This document shows, one piece after another, positions 9,852-18,093 of a DNA stretch of 64,000 nt. The position numbers and the translations under genes were made by a program. The DNA is from Halorientalis sp. IM1011 (GTDB lineage: Archaea; Halobacteriota; Halobacteria; Halobacteriales; Haloarculaceae), in the NCBI RefSeq assembly GCF_001989615.1, contig NZ_CP019067.1:496001-560000 (forward strand), read 5' to 3'. Numbering within the stretch: position 1 is the first letter of the stretch; each line of letters opens with the position of its first letter. A model generated the notes under the pieces. The model saw nothing but the letters and a program-made list of their open reading frames with translations, did not search any database and was not told the origin of the DNA.

Positions 9852-9936
9852 GCGAGTAGTACAATCGCCTTAGTACACTTACTTTCACGTACTTCGTGTC
9901 GAACATTCGAACGCCCGTTCCCGAGGTAATACGGTA

Positions 9937-10944
9937 ATGCACCCGGACGCCCCGCCGGACGAGTCTAACGTCCTCGAAAAAGTCGAGACTGCCCTGAAAC
10001 AGGCAGTGAGAGAGCACTCCGACCTAAACTGGGAGTACGGGACTCGGATCAAGAGGCAGAAGTACACGTACCTCGCGGTCAAGCACTTCACCGGTGACGA
10101 CGAGACGTTCCCGGTCACGTATAGCTGGTACAAGTTCGGGGCCGTGATGCCAGCGGCTCCGAAGTCGGGGACAGTCGGTCCAACGAGCACGCAGATGCCC
10201 ACACCGGACGCACGCGAGTCGGGGATATTCACGGCGGCCTTCGACGACATCGTCGATTTCTACCGACGCAGTGACTTCACACCCAACTTAGACCAGGACT
10301 GGTGGTATGCGAGCGACCTGGACTTCCTGGCGGCATTCTACGAGTCACACGCGCCAGAGGAGTATCGGGACTTGTACCTGGGGAACGTGTCGCTCCGGCA
10401 ACACCTCGATTCCGCGTTAGAGGCGGTTCGGACGGCTCGACGGGGATCATCAGCAGATCAGCCTTCTCAGGTGTTCGGCACAGAGCGGTACGAGGATGTC
10501 GGGCGAGCTGCTGCTCAAATCCACCTCGGCCTGGTAGGTACCGACTTCCTGAGTCAGACTCTCGACGAAGTCCGAGAGTTTACAAATCTAGTAGAGGACG
10601 CGTTTCTCGTCCTCAGTCAGACGCGTGCTTCAGAAGTCACGGAGTCACAGGTGACCGTGCTGGAAGAACTGAAGCAGGTCTACAACGAGTGGATCTGGGA
10701 GTATCCCGCCCTTTTGATGTCGAAAGAAACCGCGAAGGGTCCGAACGCCTCGACCCTGCGGAAGTGGTCTGTCCAGAAGCACTTCACTGTGGAGGACAAT
10801 CTACAGAAACACATCGACAGTGTTGGTCAATCCTGTGTGGATGCTGGTCTAGTTCCGACCTCAGATCAGTACCCGGAACACGAAGACGACGTTGAAACTA
10901 TCAGTCGAGCCAATGCGCTCCAAGCGATGCGTCGAGATGAGTGA
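9937..10944 (+). CDS. Unknown protein paired with a PIN nuclease
   Basis: 335 aa, function not recognised. Residues 61-70 (TYSWYKFGAV) within a segment preceded by YLAVKHF faintly resemble the aromatic-Lys-Tyr-Gly-Pro stretch of Panacea/SocA-type antitoxin domains, but the match is weak. The second half is predominantly helical with no catalytic motif. Its stop lies within the first codons of the downstream PIN gene (8-base overlap ATGAGTGA), so the two products are made together and probably interact. A GAGGT sequence upstream of the ATG supports the start. An antitoxin or regulatory role is inference from context only. Confidence 0.65.
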   Translation: MHPDAPPDESNVLEKVETALKQAVREHSDLNWEYGTRIKRQKYTYLAVKHFTGDDETFPVTYSWYKFGAVMPAAPKSGTVGPTSTQMPTPDARESGIFTAAFDDIVDFYRRSDFTPNLDQDWWYASDLDFLAAFYESHAPEEYRDLYLGNVSLRQHLDSALEAVRTARRGSSADQPSQVFGTERYEDVGRAAAQIHLGLVGTDFLSQTLDEVREFTNLVEDAFLVLSQTRASEVTESQVTVLEELKQVYNEWIWEYPALLMSKETAKGPNASTLRKWSVQKHFTVEDNLQKHIDSVGQSCVDAGLVPTSDQYPEHEDDVETISRANALQAMRRDE

Positions 10945-11701
10945 AATTGTACCCGCAGGGGAGGTAGAGGACCTTTTCACCGATACCTGCGTGTTGTTCG
11001 CTTACGCTGTCGAAGGGGAGGCAGACGCAAATAGGCTCTTTGAAGACACCGATCTCGACAAAGTAGCCAGCGAGCGCATCAAGCGCGAGTTCGTCTCGGT
11101 AGCTGATCGGCACCAAGACATCCACCGAGAGCTCCTTGAGTTTGCTGCGAAGGGCGATCTGGACGAGTACGAGCCCACCGATCTGGACCAGAAGAACGAC
11201 GTGCGGTACGTTATCGACCTGTACTCCGACCTCACCGAGATGGACGACGTCGAAGTAGTTCGTCGATTGAACGAGCTGATCAATCGGCTGGAGAAGGCGA
11301 GAAACGAACTCTTCGAGACCGACGGAGTCCTCACTGTCCTGGCCATCGATGGGGTTGACGCTCGGCTAGTTGGTCTGCTCCGCGGTGTCGTCGAGAACGA
11401 GGACGATATCAGAGTTCTCTGTGATGCAGCTGCGTGGAGCCGAAATGGCGGATCAGGTACATTTCTCACTGAAGACACTGAAGACCTCTTGGGAAGCGAC
11501 GAGGATACAGGAAGTGCTGTAGAAGGTGGTGAAGCGGACGAGAGCGGTGATGGTCTTCCCGACTCCTTCACGGATTTCCTGGGCTCAGAAAACAAGTCCG
11601 TACCGGAACGAATCAACGACCAGATAGTGAGTCGATACGATACTGACTCAGCGTTACAGATCCTCTCGATAGAAGATTTTCTCACTATCGAGGCTAAGTG
11701 A
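10937..11701 (+). CDS. PIN-domain nuclease-like protein
   Basis: 254 aa. The N-terminus reads LFTDTCVLFAYAVEGE, a PIN-type first acidic site (D16), with later acidic positions E47 in ASERIKREF, D163 in VLCDAAAW and D180 in FLTED, the D-E-D-D order of a PIN ribonuclease or DNase. Residues ~185-215 are a low-complexity acidic/Gly linker. The frame is open back to 10892, but the ATG at 10937 overlaps the end of the preceding gene and begins the recognisable domain, so I chose it. It may be the effector of a toxin-antitoxin-like pair or a nuclease of the neighbouring systems. It is longer than a typical VapC. Confidence 0.72.
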   Translation: MSEIVPAGEVEDLFTDTCVLFAYAVEGEADANRLFEDTDLDKVASERIKREFVSVADRHQDIHRELLEFAAKGDLDEYEPTDLDQKNDVRYVIDLYSDLTEMDDVEVVRRLNELINRLEKARNELFETDGVLTVLAIDGVDARLVGLLRGVVENEDDIRVLCDAAAWSRNGGSGTFLTEDTEDLLGSDEDTGSAVEGGEADESGDGLPDSFTDFLGSENKSVPERINDQIVSRYDTDSALQILSIEDFLTIEAK

Positions 11702-11708
11702 GAGGTCC

Positions 11709-12401
11709 TTACCGAGACTCCGCAACGATTTGTCTGATCATCTCTCGTGCCTCGTTCTCTGACAGTCCTTCAAGCTGCACGTTCGTCAGTGCGTGATTGA
11801 ACCGTCGCGTCGTCTCGTCTATGACACGCGACGGTTCGTCCGCGAGTTCGTCACACATGGCTCGAACGGCGGGTTGGTAGCGCGCGAACCAGCGGTCGAA
11901 GACTTTGTTGACCATCGTCTGGTTGGCAAAGACCGCGTCAGTCGTCGAGTAATCGTCGCCACGGGACGTGAGCTCCGCGATCCACCAGAGACGGTGGATG
12001 GCGTTTGAGTACAAGTCGGAGCCCGCACCGAGGAACTTTTCTCTCATCGCGGCTTCGGAGCGATACTCCCAGCGGTGGCGTACGAACTCGGGATACTGAT
12101 CAACCGCGATCCAGTGCCAGAGGCCTGGATCACCAGCAGTCCGCCGAGTGATGTCCAGGCACCGGTGCACATCTTCGGCGAGGGCCCCGTCCATCGCGGT
12201 GTCGGTCTCAGAGTGCTCAGCCAAGATCTTCTCGACCCTCGAGTTGAGTGTCTGGAGATCACCTGTCGCTCCACCTGGCATCGGTTCTACGTACTCGTCC
12301 AATGCCTCGTCGGGGATCTCTGCTTCACCCTTGAGGAACTCCTCACCGACGAGTCTCCGACCGTCTTCGACGAATCGATGTAGTCGTTCTTCCTCGGCCA
12401 T
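11709..12401 (-). CDS. DUF6339-like protein, cassette A
   Basis: 230 aa, third gene of the first GHKL cassette. Signature stretches are GLWHWIAVDQYPEFVRHRW, FLGAGSDLYSN, HRLWWIAELT and RRFNHALTNVQLE. I recognise the family as resembling DUF6339, whose function is unknown but which occurs beside ATPases and cytosine methyltransferases. No nuclease or ATPase motif is visible. It is clearly paralogous to the gene at 19410-20126 (shared PG-W, FLG-DLYSN, RLWW-LT and RFN-LT-Q motifs). Its start follows the partner gene stop by 1 base, so it is co-transcribed. Confidence 0.75.
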   Translation of the reverse strand: MAEEERLHRFVEDGRRLVGEEFLKGEAEIPDEALDEYVEPMPGGATGDLQTLNSRVEKILAEHSETDTAMDGALAEDVHRCLDITRRTAGDPGLWHWIAVDQYPEFVRHRWEYRSEAAMREKFLGAGSDLYSNAIHRLWWIAELTSRGDDYSTTDAVFANQTMVNKVFDRWFARYQPAVRAMCDELADEPSRVIDETTRRFNHALTNVQLEGLSENEAREMIRQIVAESR

Positions 12402-12402
12402 A

Positions 12403-13443
12403 TCAGATCCGGAGTCCTTCTTCCATGAGGTTGATCAGTTGTGTTCTCGGGTCGATGTATTCCTGTAGTTCTCTGTCGATCCTATCCATCAAATGAGGCA
12501 ACGCTTCGGGGTCGGAAACGTCTGCTCGCAGCATGTGTGCAGCTTCAGAGACATCGTCTACCTCGTATAGATTACGAGCGAATGTGTCGACGACAGTTTG
12601 CTGCCAATCGTGTTCTACGTCGCCATCTTCGTCTATAGCGCAGGCCGCACGGACGATCAACTGGGACCAGACACCGTAACTGATCTCGTCGAGGATCACG
12701 TCTCGCATCCGAGCCTCGGCCCCGACCGACCCTTGGCTCTGGAGTATGTCGGTGATGCGAGGGTGATCCGAGTTGATCCAGAGCTTCGGGCGACTCTCGT
12801 TTCGGAAGTCGAGGTAGTAGAGCTTGTCACCTTCAGGGAGGTGAGGTGTGCGTGAGAAGCTGACTTCTTCACCGTCGATCGCCGGTGGTTGCTCTCCTGG
12901 CGGGAGATCGACGACCACGGAATAGATCGTTCCACTCGCTAGCCTGAAATTCTTCTTTCCAGCGTATCGTCCATCTGTCGGCCCATCCTCCGTTCGAACG
13001 AGGTAGGGGCGAAGCTCGACCGTCCCCCTGACCATCTCTTTCGGTATCCTCACCGTGGCGTTGTACGAATCAGGAGCAGTGGGTTCGTCGGATATGACCG
13101 TCTTGTCACGATATATCGTCTCGTGACAACGCACCGCGACGTAGAGTTTTGCTGGAGGATCGTCGCGCTCTTGCTCTGGAAAGACAGCTTCGACGGTCTC
13201 CTCTGGGACGTTGAGACGACCAAACAAGGTGACCTTCTCCCAATCGTCCGCTCCCTCGTCTTCGGGTGACGGAAGCGTTTGCGTTAGATCGACCTCGGTC
13301 TGGCCTGCTTTGAGATCCAGTTCTTTGGGCTTCGATCCATCGACAGAGTACTCTTCTAGGTCGAAGTCGAGGCCGGTGTCCCGATATTTGAACGGGAGGG
13401 TCGTACTCCTGTGCCGTTGCGTGTGCTTAGTCAAGTTCGTCAC
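12403..13443 (-). CDS. Cassette A partner protein (unknown family)
   Basis: Up to 346 aa. Residues ~1-200 look beta-rich with many charged strands; the C-terminal third is helical, with PKLWIN, DILQSQG, WSQLIV and HDWQQ. The same motifs recur in the paralogue at 20123-21127 (PKMMIN, DVLQSG, WIQLV, FDWQ, and VRTE in the beta part), so they mark a family, which I cannot name. The start is ambiguous. The GTG at 13443 directly abuts a GGGAGG sequence, whereas the TTG at 13434 has that sequence at normal spacing and overlaps the ATPase stop by 8 bases, so TTG may be the real start. The overlap suggests tight stoichiometry with the GHKL ATPase. Confidence 0.7.
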   Translation of the reverse strand: MTNLTKHTQRHRSTTLPFKYRDTGLDFDLEEYSVDGSKPKELDLKAGQTEVDLTQTLPSPEDEGADDWEKVTLFGRLNVPEETVEAVFPEQERDDPPAKLYVAVRCHETIYRDKTVISDEPTAPDSYNATVRIPKEMVRGTVELRPYLVRTEDGPTDGRYAGKKNFRLASGTIYSVVVDLPPGEQPPAIDGEEVSFSRTPHLPEGDKLYYLDFRNESRPKLWINSDHPRITDILQSQGSVGAEARMRDVILDEISYGVWSQLIVRAACAIDEDGDVEHDWQQTVVDTFARNLYEVDDVSEAAHMLRADVSDPEALPHLMDRIDRELQEYIDPRTQLINLMEEGLRI

Positions 13444-15340
13444 CTCCCGTAGTCTGGATCTCCGCCTTGATTTCGATCTGCGTCTCGCCGACTTTACCGC
13501 TCAACATGTCGTCTTCGTCTGTGGCACGAGAGTATCCTTCGAACGAGACGTTCTCCGTATTTGCGTCTGCAACTAAGCGAGCAGTCCCGTTCTCGTGAAC
13601 CTTCGTCACGTTCTCGTCGTCCACAGACATCGAGTCGACGGGAATCTCGTCGGATCTCGAACCGTCTTCGCCGATACCGGTGAGCGATATCTCGGCGGTC
13701 CATCCATCGAACTCTTCCACGATTGGTTCGATTCGACCCGAGAACTTCCAGCGCTCTCCGTCGAACTGCGAGGAACTCACGATCTCGAAGACTTCTGCCG
13801 GTGTAGAGTTGCCAGTCGTTCTCGGGGCTCCATCCCCATGGATCGGGAAACGGTTCAGCACGTTGTCGGAGAGGATATCTGTGCCTCCGTCACTCTTGGC
13901 GAGGAGATGACGGAGACCATCGCGCATCGTATCGAACATATCTTCGAGCGCCGTTCTGAAGCCACGCTGGTATTGTTCTCGTAGATTCTCGGTAGATTCC
14001 CATTCGTCGTGTTCTGGAGGTTCGGCGAAACGCAAGAACCGATCGACCTCTTGGTCGGAATCAGAAGGTGGGAAATCGGTGCGTGCCTCTCCACTAGCGA
14101 GTATGGCGTGGAAGTTTCGATCACCGAAGGCCACTCGACTCTGATCGTAATACTTCACCACCATCCCTGCCCCCCTGAACAAGGCCACTTTGTTGAGATA
14201 GGTATCGTCGTCTGCTGGGGAGGCGAGGCGAGCAGCCAGTCGGACTTCTCCGTCTGGAGTTTCGGAACCATCTGCACGTGGGGGGATGTTTACTGGGATA
14301 TCTAGTCCTGCTACGTCACCTGGCTCGCCGAGTAGCTGATTTTCATCGAACCTCGATTTGAAACACTCCAGGAAGGGCCTGATCGAAGGGACGTTCTCTG
14401 TCTTCGCCTCGTACGTTTCTTCAGGCGTCTCGACAGTTACCTCGAGGTCGTCACGGAAGATGGCCGGCCAGAAATACTTGACAGAGGCCTCCACGAACTC
14501 TTCTGCAAGGTCGTCGATCTCTGGTCGTTCGTCCCGGGTTGGGTCTTGGAAATCGACGACCATCGCACTCGTTCCACTGGTGTCGTCCCGCCCGACATGC
14601 AGTCGTTCGGCCAGTTGCTCTGCCTCCTCGCCTCGCATGGACATGGGACGGATACCGTCTTCGGTCTCCCGGGTTTCACACAACCATCCAGCACCCTGAT
14701 ACGTAGTATCGTCGTCCGGGAGTTCGTGTGTCGGGAACTTGGATCTCGCTATTACCCGCGGAGCCTGTGTATCCTCGGACACGTCCGTCGGATACGAGTT
14801 GAACACTACCGTCGAAGCACCAGAAAACGTCCAGAGTACTGATTTCCCGAGACCGTACGATCCGCCGGCTGTGTCGTCTTGTTTGCTACTGTACAACTCG
14901 TCTCGGACGAGAGCGGCGTAGTTAGAATCTTCTTCCCAAGTGCCCGTGAGACCGGTCGTGTTCCTATCCTCCACGATCAGGAGACGTATCTCGGCGTCGG
15001 GATCGTCCATCCTTTCCAAGAGATCGCCGTATCTTCGACCGTGTTCGGCTCGCGAGACAGCCTCGAGTCGGTCTTCGAGCCCCTGTTTCCACTCTAACGT
15101 ATTCAGGAACGCCTCTTTGTCTTCCCCAGACAGAGTGACGAACCGGAAGGTGACCCGTACCGGGTCTTCGTTGTCCAGTCCTTGGTCGTTCGCGTTTTGT
15201 AACACTTCGCGGACGAATGCCTCGGCGTCGTGATCAACAGAGTGCTTCGTCGGGTCGTCTCCGTATCGTGGGGCGCCCGGCCCTCCATTGAAGAAGAACC
15301 ACTCTGCTTCGCCCGCCGTGTCGTGTGGTTTTCGAGTCAT
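13427..15340 (-). CDS. GHKL ATPase (MutL/MORC-like), cassette A
   Basis: 637 aa. It has the Bergerat ATP-binding fold: N-box FVREVLQNANDQG with E45 and N49, a G1-type motif VEDRNTTGLTG with D125, and the G2 lid GGSYGLGKSVLW at 159-170. The middle (to ~500) would be the transducer part, and the C-terminus is beta-rich. No nuclease motif is visible. GHKL ATPases of this kind act as ATP-driven clamps on DNA and occur in prokaryotic restriction-modification operons related to MORC. The frame is open to 15409, but I chose the ATG at 15340 because it aligns with the start of the paralogue at 21127-23127. First gene of an ATPase-partner-DUF6339 operon, divergent from the methyltransferases. Confidence 0.85.
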   Translation of the reverse strand: MTRKPHDTAGEAEWFFFNGGPGAPRYGDDPTKHSVDHDAEAFVREVLQNANDQGLDNEDPVRVTFRFVTLSGEDKEAFLNTLEWKQGLEDRLEAVSRAEHGRRYGDLLERMDDPDAEIRLLIVEDRNTTGLTGTWEEDSNYAALVRDELYSSKQDDTAGGSYGLGKSVLWTFSGASTVVFNSYPTDVSEDTQAPRVIARSKFPTHELPDDDTTYQGAGWLCETRETEDGIRPMSMRGEEAEQLAERLHVGRDDTSGTSAMVVDFQDPTRDERPEIDDLAEEFVEASVKYFWPAIFRDDLEVTVETPEETYEAKTENVPSIRPFLECFKSRFDENQLLGEPGDVAGLDIPVNIPPRADGSETPDGEVRLAARLASPADDDTYLNKVALFRGAGMVVKYYDQSRVAFGDRNFHAILASGEARTDFPPSDSDQEVDRFLRFAEPPEHDEWESTENLREQYQRGFRTALEDMFDTMRDGLRHLLAKSDGGTDILSDNVLNRFPIHGDGAPRTTGNSTPAEVFEIVSSSQFDGERWKFSGRIEPIVEEFDGWTAEISLTGIGEDGSRSDEIPVDSMSVDDENVTKVHENGTARLVADANTENVSFEGYSRATDEDDMLSGKVGETQIEIKAEIQTTGGDELD

Positions 15341-15668
15341 TTGTTCAGAATAGATATATTGTCGTTGTATTGGGTGACCTCGATAAACGTGTCGGTCCCC
15401 CCTTTCCATCTATCGCCTACTCTGATCGTTCGCCTCACGGTGCTCTCCGAGCGTGGAACTCACCGTTAAATATGAACCGTGGATGATCGGGAGTCAATTC
15501 TCCGAAACTCTTGGATAGCGATCCATTTTCAGAGCCATTCAGCGCAGGATCTGCTTATTCCATCGGCATCCGAACCAGTTGAGAAACATTCTGATCACTT
15601 GGGTCTCCAACTAGTCAAGTACAGCATAGATATGGTCGTTGAGGCAGCCGCTGTGATGAGTTATCCGA
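15341..15668. other. Gene-free promoter region upstream of cassette A
   Basis: 328 bases with no convincing gene. It contains an imperfect palindrome at 15461-15482 (CACCGTT-AAATATG-AACCGTG core) whose centre reads ATATTTAACGG on the minus strand, a TATA-like element within a possible operator. Nearer the ATPase start there is AATATATCTA on the minus strand, about 15 bases before the ATG, too close for standard spacing. An open frame at 15479-15880 on the plus strand lacks coding character. Confidence 0.45.
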
Positions 15669-16031
15669 TCATCTGTTCTGGTGTTTATTCTGGACTTTAT
15701 CCATCTTACACTGGACACAGAGGTCATCGGCGAAACAGGCGACGTTGTCGTATGGACAATCGTAATCGTCGGCTTCAACCGACAGTTGACGTTTCGCGTG
15801 TTTCCACTCAGTCTCCCAATCGTCGATATCCATATCTAGGGAGTCAAACACGACGTCTCCATCCTTGTCGATTATCTTGACCGCGGTTGTAGAGTAGCGA
15901 TTGTCTTTGACGAGTTCGATAGCCTCTCTGTAGGAGGAACACTGGATATTTTCTCTCCCTGCATCGTCGTCTAAGAGACGGACTGTGAGCAATCCATCGT
16001 ATCTCTCTGTGGGCTCTGGATCATCCGACAT
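15669..16031 (-). CDS. Small Cys-rich protein divergent from the first methyltransferase
   Basis: 120 aa, unknown family. It is acidic, with an alpha/beta-looking N-terminal half (YREAIELVKDNRYSTTAVKI) and a C-terminal C-x6-C-x5-C-x2-C cluster (CPYDNVAC then CVQC) that could bind zinc. It is transcribed away from the methyltransferase at 16119 with 87 bases between starts. That is the place where restriction-modification loci often carry a controller gene, but no helix-turn-helix is visible, so regulation is only a possibility. Acidic, halophile-like composition supports it as a real gene. Confidence 0.6.
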   Translation of the reverse strand: MSDDPEPTERYDGLLTVRLLDDDAGRENIQCSSYREAIELVKDNRYSTTAVKIIDKDGDVVFDSLDMDIDDWETEWKHAKRQLSVEADDYDCPYDNVACFADDLCVQCKMDKVQNKHQNR

Positions 16032-16087
16032 ACAGATCTTGTCGTCACTGTATCACAAAAACCCCAATGCTGGCATAGATACACCAG

Positions 16088-16095
16088 CACTTATG
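16088..16095 (+). promoter_or_regulatory. TATA box of the first methyltransferase
   Basis: CACTTATG is centred about 27 bases before the ATG at 16119, consistent with leaderless transcription. Confidence 0.6.
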
Positions 16096-16118
16096 TTGGA
16101 CTACTAGGAATTGAGACT

Positions 16119-17231
16119 ATGAAAATTACCGCGGTGGACCTCTTCTGCGGCGCTGGAGGACTCAGCTACGGTCTAAAGCAGGCCGGTATCTCTGTGAACG
16201 TCGGGGTTGACAAGGACCCTCACTGTAACCACGCTTACGAACAGAACATCGGTGCCGAGTACAAGCAAACAGACGTACGTCCCCTCTCACAGGACCCCGA
16301 ACGCGTGGCGAGGATGTTTCCGTGGGACTCCGATTTAGACGTTCTAGCTGCGTGTGCACCCTGTCAGCCGTATTCGACGATGGGACACTCCAAAGACAAG
16401 ACGCACGAAGACCACCAGAAGTGGGGGCTACTCAAAGACGTCAAGAAGATCGTCGAGTACGTTGAGCCGGACGTCGTCGTCACCGAGAACGTTCTCCAGG
16501 TACGGAAGGACGACGTCTACGACGAACTCGTTCAGACTCTCGAAGAACTCGGGTACCACGTAAACACCGACGAAGATAAGAAGGTCTACTGTCCGGAGTA
16601 CGGGATTCCACAGAATCGGAAACGGTGGGTGATGATGGCCTCGAAAGAAGGACCGATCTCTCTGCCCGACCCCCTCTACGAAGATGAGTCCGAGTATCCG
16701 ACTGTCCGGGAAACGATCGGGCACCTACCCTCACTCCAAGCTGGAGAAGTTCATCCAGACCACGACCTCCATAGGGCACGAACTCTCTCTGAGACGAACC
16801 TCGAACGTATCCGACATATGGAGCCTGGTGGAGATTGGCGACTCTGGGAAGAGGAAGGCCTAGACCACCTGTTAGCAGACTGCCACAGGAAGTCCAGCGG
16901 TCGATCGTACAAAGCTCCGTATAGCCGAATGGAACCGGATAAAGTCGCTCCGACGATCACGACCCAGTTCTACAACTACGGAAGTGGTCGGTTTGGCCAC
17001 TACGACACCGATCAAGATAGAGCGCTGTCCCTCTTGGAGGGTGCGCTACTACAGACCTTCCCAGAACACTACGACTTCTACGACGATTGGGACGAAGTCG
17101 GAGTGAAGAACTTGGGACGGTTGATCGGGAACGCGGTTCCGCCGCTACTCGGCGAACACATCGGCAGAGGAATTCTCTCGCATGTCGGTGCCGAAGTACC
17201 CGCTGTGAATGCCGGGACGGCCGACGACTAA
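16119..17231 (+). CDS. DNA (cytosine-5) methyltransferase 1
   Basis: 370 aa. It transfers a methyl group from S-adenosylmethionine to C5 of cytosine in a short DNA target. Motifs in order: I DLFCGAGG (7-14), IV APCQPYS with catalytic C82, VI ENV at 123-125, VIII QNRKRW, IX FYNYGSGRFGH and X IGNAVPP. The target-recognition region between VIII and IX is short. It could be the DrmMII methylase of the neighbouring DISARM genes or the modification enzyme of the GHKL cassettes. It is closely related to the gene at 18094-19185; the two share a 24-base identical run (16995-17018) over motif IX. Confidence 0.92.
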   Translation: MKITAVDLFCGAGGLSYGLKQAGISVNVGVDKDPHCNHAYEQNIGAEYKQTDVRPLSQDPERVARMFPWDSDLDVLAACAPCQPYSTMGHSKDKTHEDHQKWGLLKDVKKIVEYVEPDVVVTENVLQVRKDDVYDELVQTLEELGYHVNTDEDKKVYCPEYGIPQNRKRWVMMASKEGPISLPDPLYEDESEYPTVRETIGHLPSLQAGEVHPDHDLHRARTLSETNLERIRHMEPGGDWRLWEEEGLDHLLADCHRKSSGRSYKAPYSRMEPDKVAPTITTQFYNYGSGRFGHYDTDQDRALSLLEGALLQTFPEHYDFYDDWDEVGVKNLGRLIGNAVPPLLGEHIGRGILSHVGAEVPAVNAGTADD

Positions 17232-17326
17232 GCCAATCGATTCAGCTGTCCTCGAATTCAGGTCTAGGAATTGGAGATCCGCCGTGTAATGGGCTTTCAA
17301 TACGGTAGCGGTAATACCCGGAAACG

Positions 17327-17953
17327 ATGGGGAGCCTGAAACAGGAGCAGTTCCGCTCCGAGTTGATGGAGTGGGCCGAAGAGAACTTGCGTGACTTCGC
17401 GTGGCGCGACGAGCAACTGTCGCTTTACGAGGTGTTCGTCGCCGAGTTCTTCCTCACCCAGACACCAGCAGGGAATGTCGCCGAAGTATATCCTGATTTT
17501 CTGGAGCGATTCCCTGATCTCCGTGCGATCGATGGAGCGACCGAAGAGGAGTTGATAGACGTGATCGAACCGCTCGGTTTCTACAACATGCGAGCAGAGG
17601 CGCTGAAGAGTATTGCCGCCGAGAAGCGCGAACTTCCAGAGACAGTAGAAGAGCTTACTCAACTCCCTCGTGTGGGGCACTACGTAGCCAACGCGACACT
17701 CTGTTTCTCACGGGGTGAGCCGTTACCTATTCTCGATAGGAACGTCAAGAGGGTGTACGGTCGAGTCTTCGATACCGACTGGCCGGACACCCGATCAGAA
17801 CAGATCACGTTCGCTGAAGAGCTTCTCCCTGAGGCCGATCCGCGTACTTACAACTTAGCACTACTCGACTTTGGGGCAGCGGTTTGTCGATCAGATCCGG
17901 CTTGTGACCAGTGCTTTGCGAACGGTTACTGTGAGTACTACGAGAGCCTCTGA
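17327..17953 (+). CDS. HhH-GPD DNA glycosylase, Mig-like (T/G mismatch)
   Basis: 208 aa, a full-length EndoIII/MutY superfamily glycosylase. The helix-hairpin-helix is LPRVGHYVANA (113-123), the catalytic Asp is D137 in ILDRNVKRV, and four cysteines C187, C193, C196, C202 would hold a [4Fe-4S] cluster. At the position of the EndoIII catalytic Lys it has Tyr (Y119), as in the thymine-mismatch glycosylase Mig of Methanothermobacter (Tyr126), whereas MutY has Ser. LTQTPAGNVAEVY also matches the Mig RTTAGHV region, and a MutY/Mig-type Glu (E40) is present. Between two cytosine-5 methyltransferases it would repair T/G mismatches from deaminated 5mC. MutY-type adenine excision is the main alternative. 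Confidence 0.85.
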   Translation: MGSLKQEQFRSELMEWAEENLRDFAWRDEQLSLYEVFVAEFFLTQTPAGNVAEVYPDFLERFPDLRAIDGATEEELIDVIEPLGFYNMRAEALKSIAAEKRELPETVEELTQLPRVGHYVANATLCFSRGEPLPILDRNVKRVYGRVFDTDWPDTRSEQITFAEELLPEADPRTYNLALLDFGAAVCRSDPACDQCFANGYCEYYESL

Positions 17954-18093
17954 TTCCTACTTGAATACAACCGTTCGACAGGATCACCTCCGGCTGAGAA
18001 TAGGACTATCTGTAACTGTGGACGCGATGAAGCGGTGACAGTGTCCGTTGGTAAAATGTTTAGTCGGGAGAGGTCATACCCTTATACGACCGA

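Noticed and set aside
15479-15880. 133-codon plus-strand frame near cassette A
   Set aside because: Overlaps the acidic Cys-cluster protein on the other strand and itself has basic, low-information composition.
17327-17953. Plain endonuclease III
   Set aside because: The catalytic Lys of the HhH motif is Tyr here, so bifunctional AP-lyase activity of the EndoIII kind is not expected.
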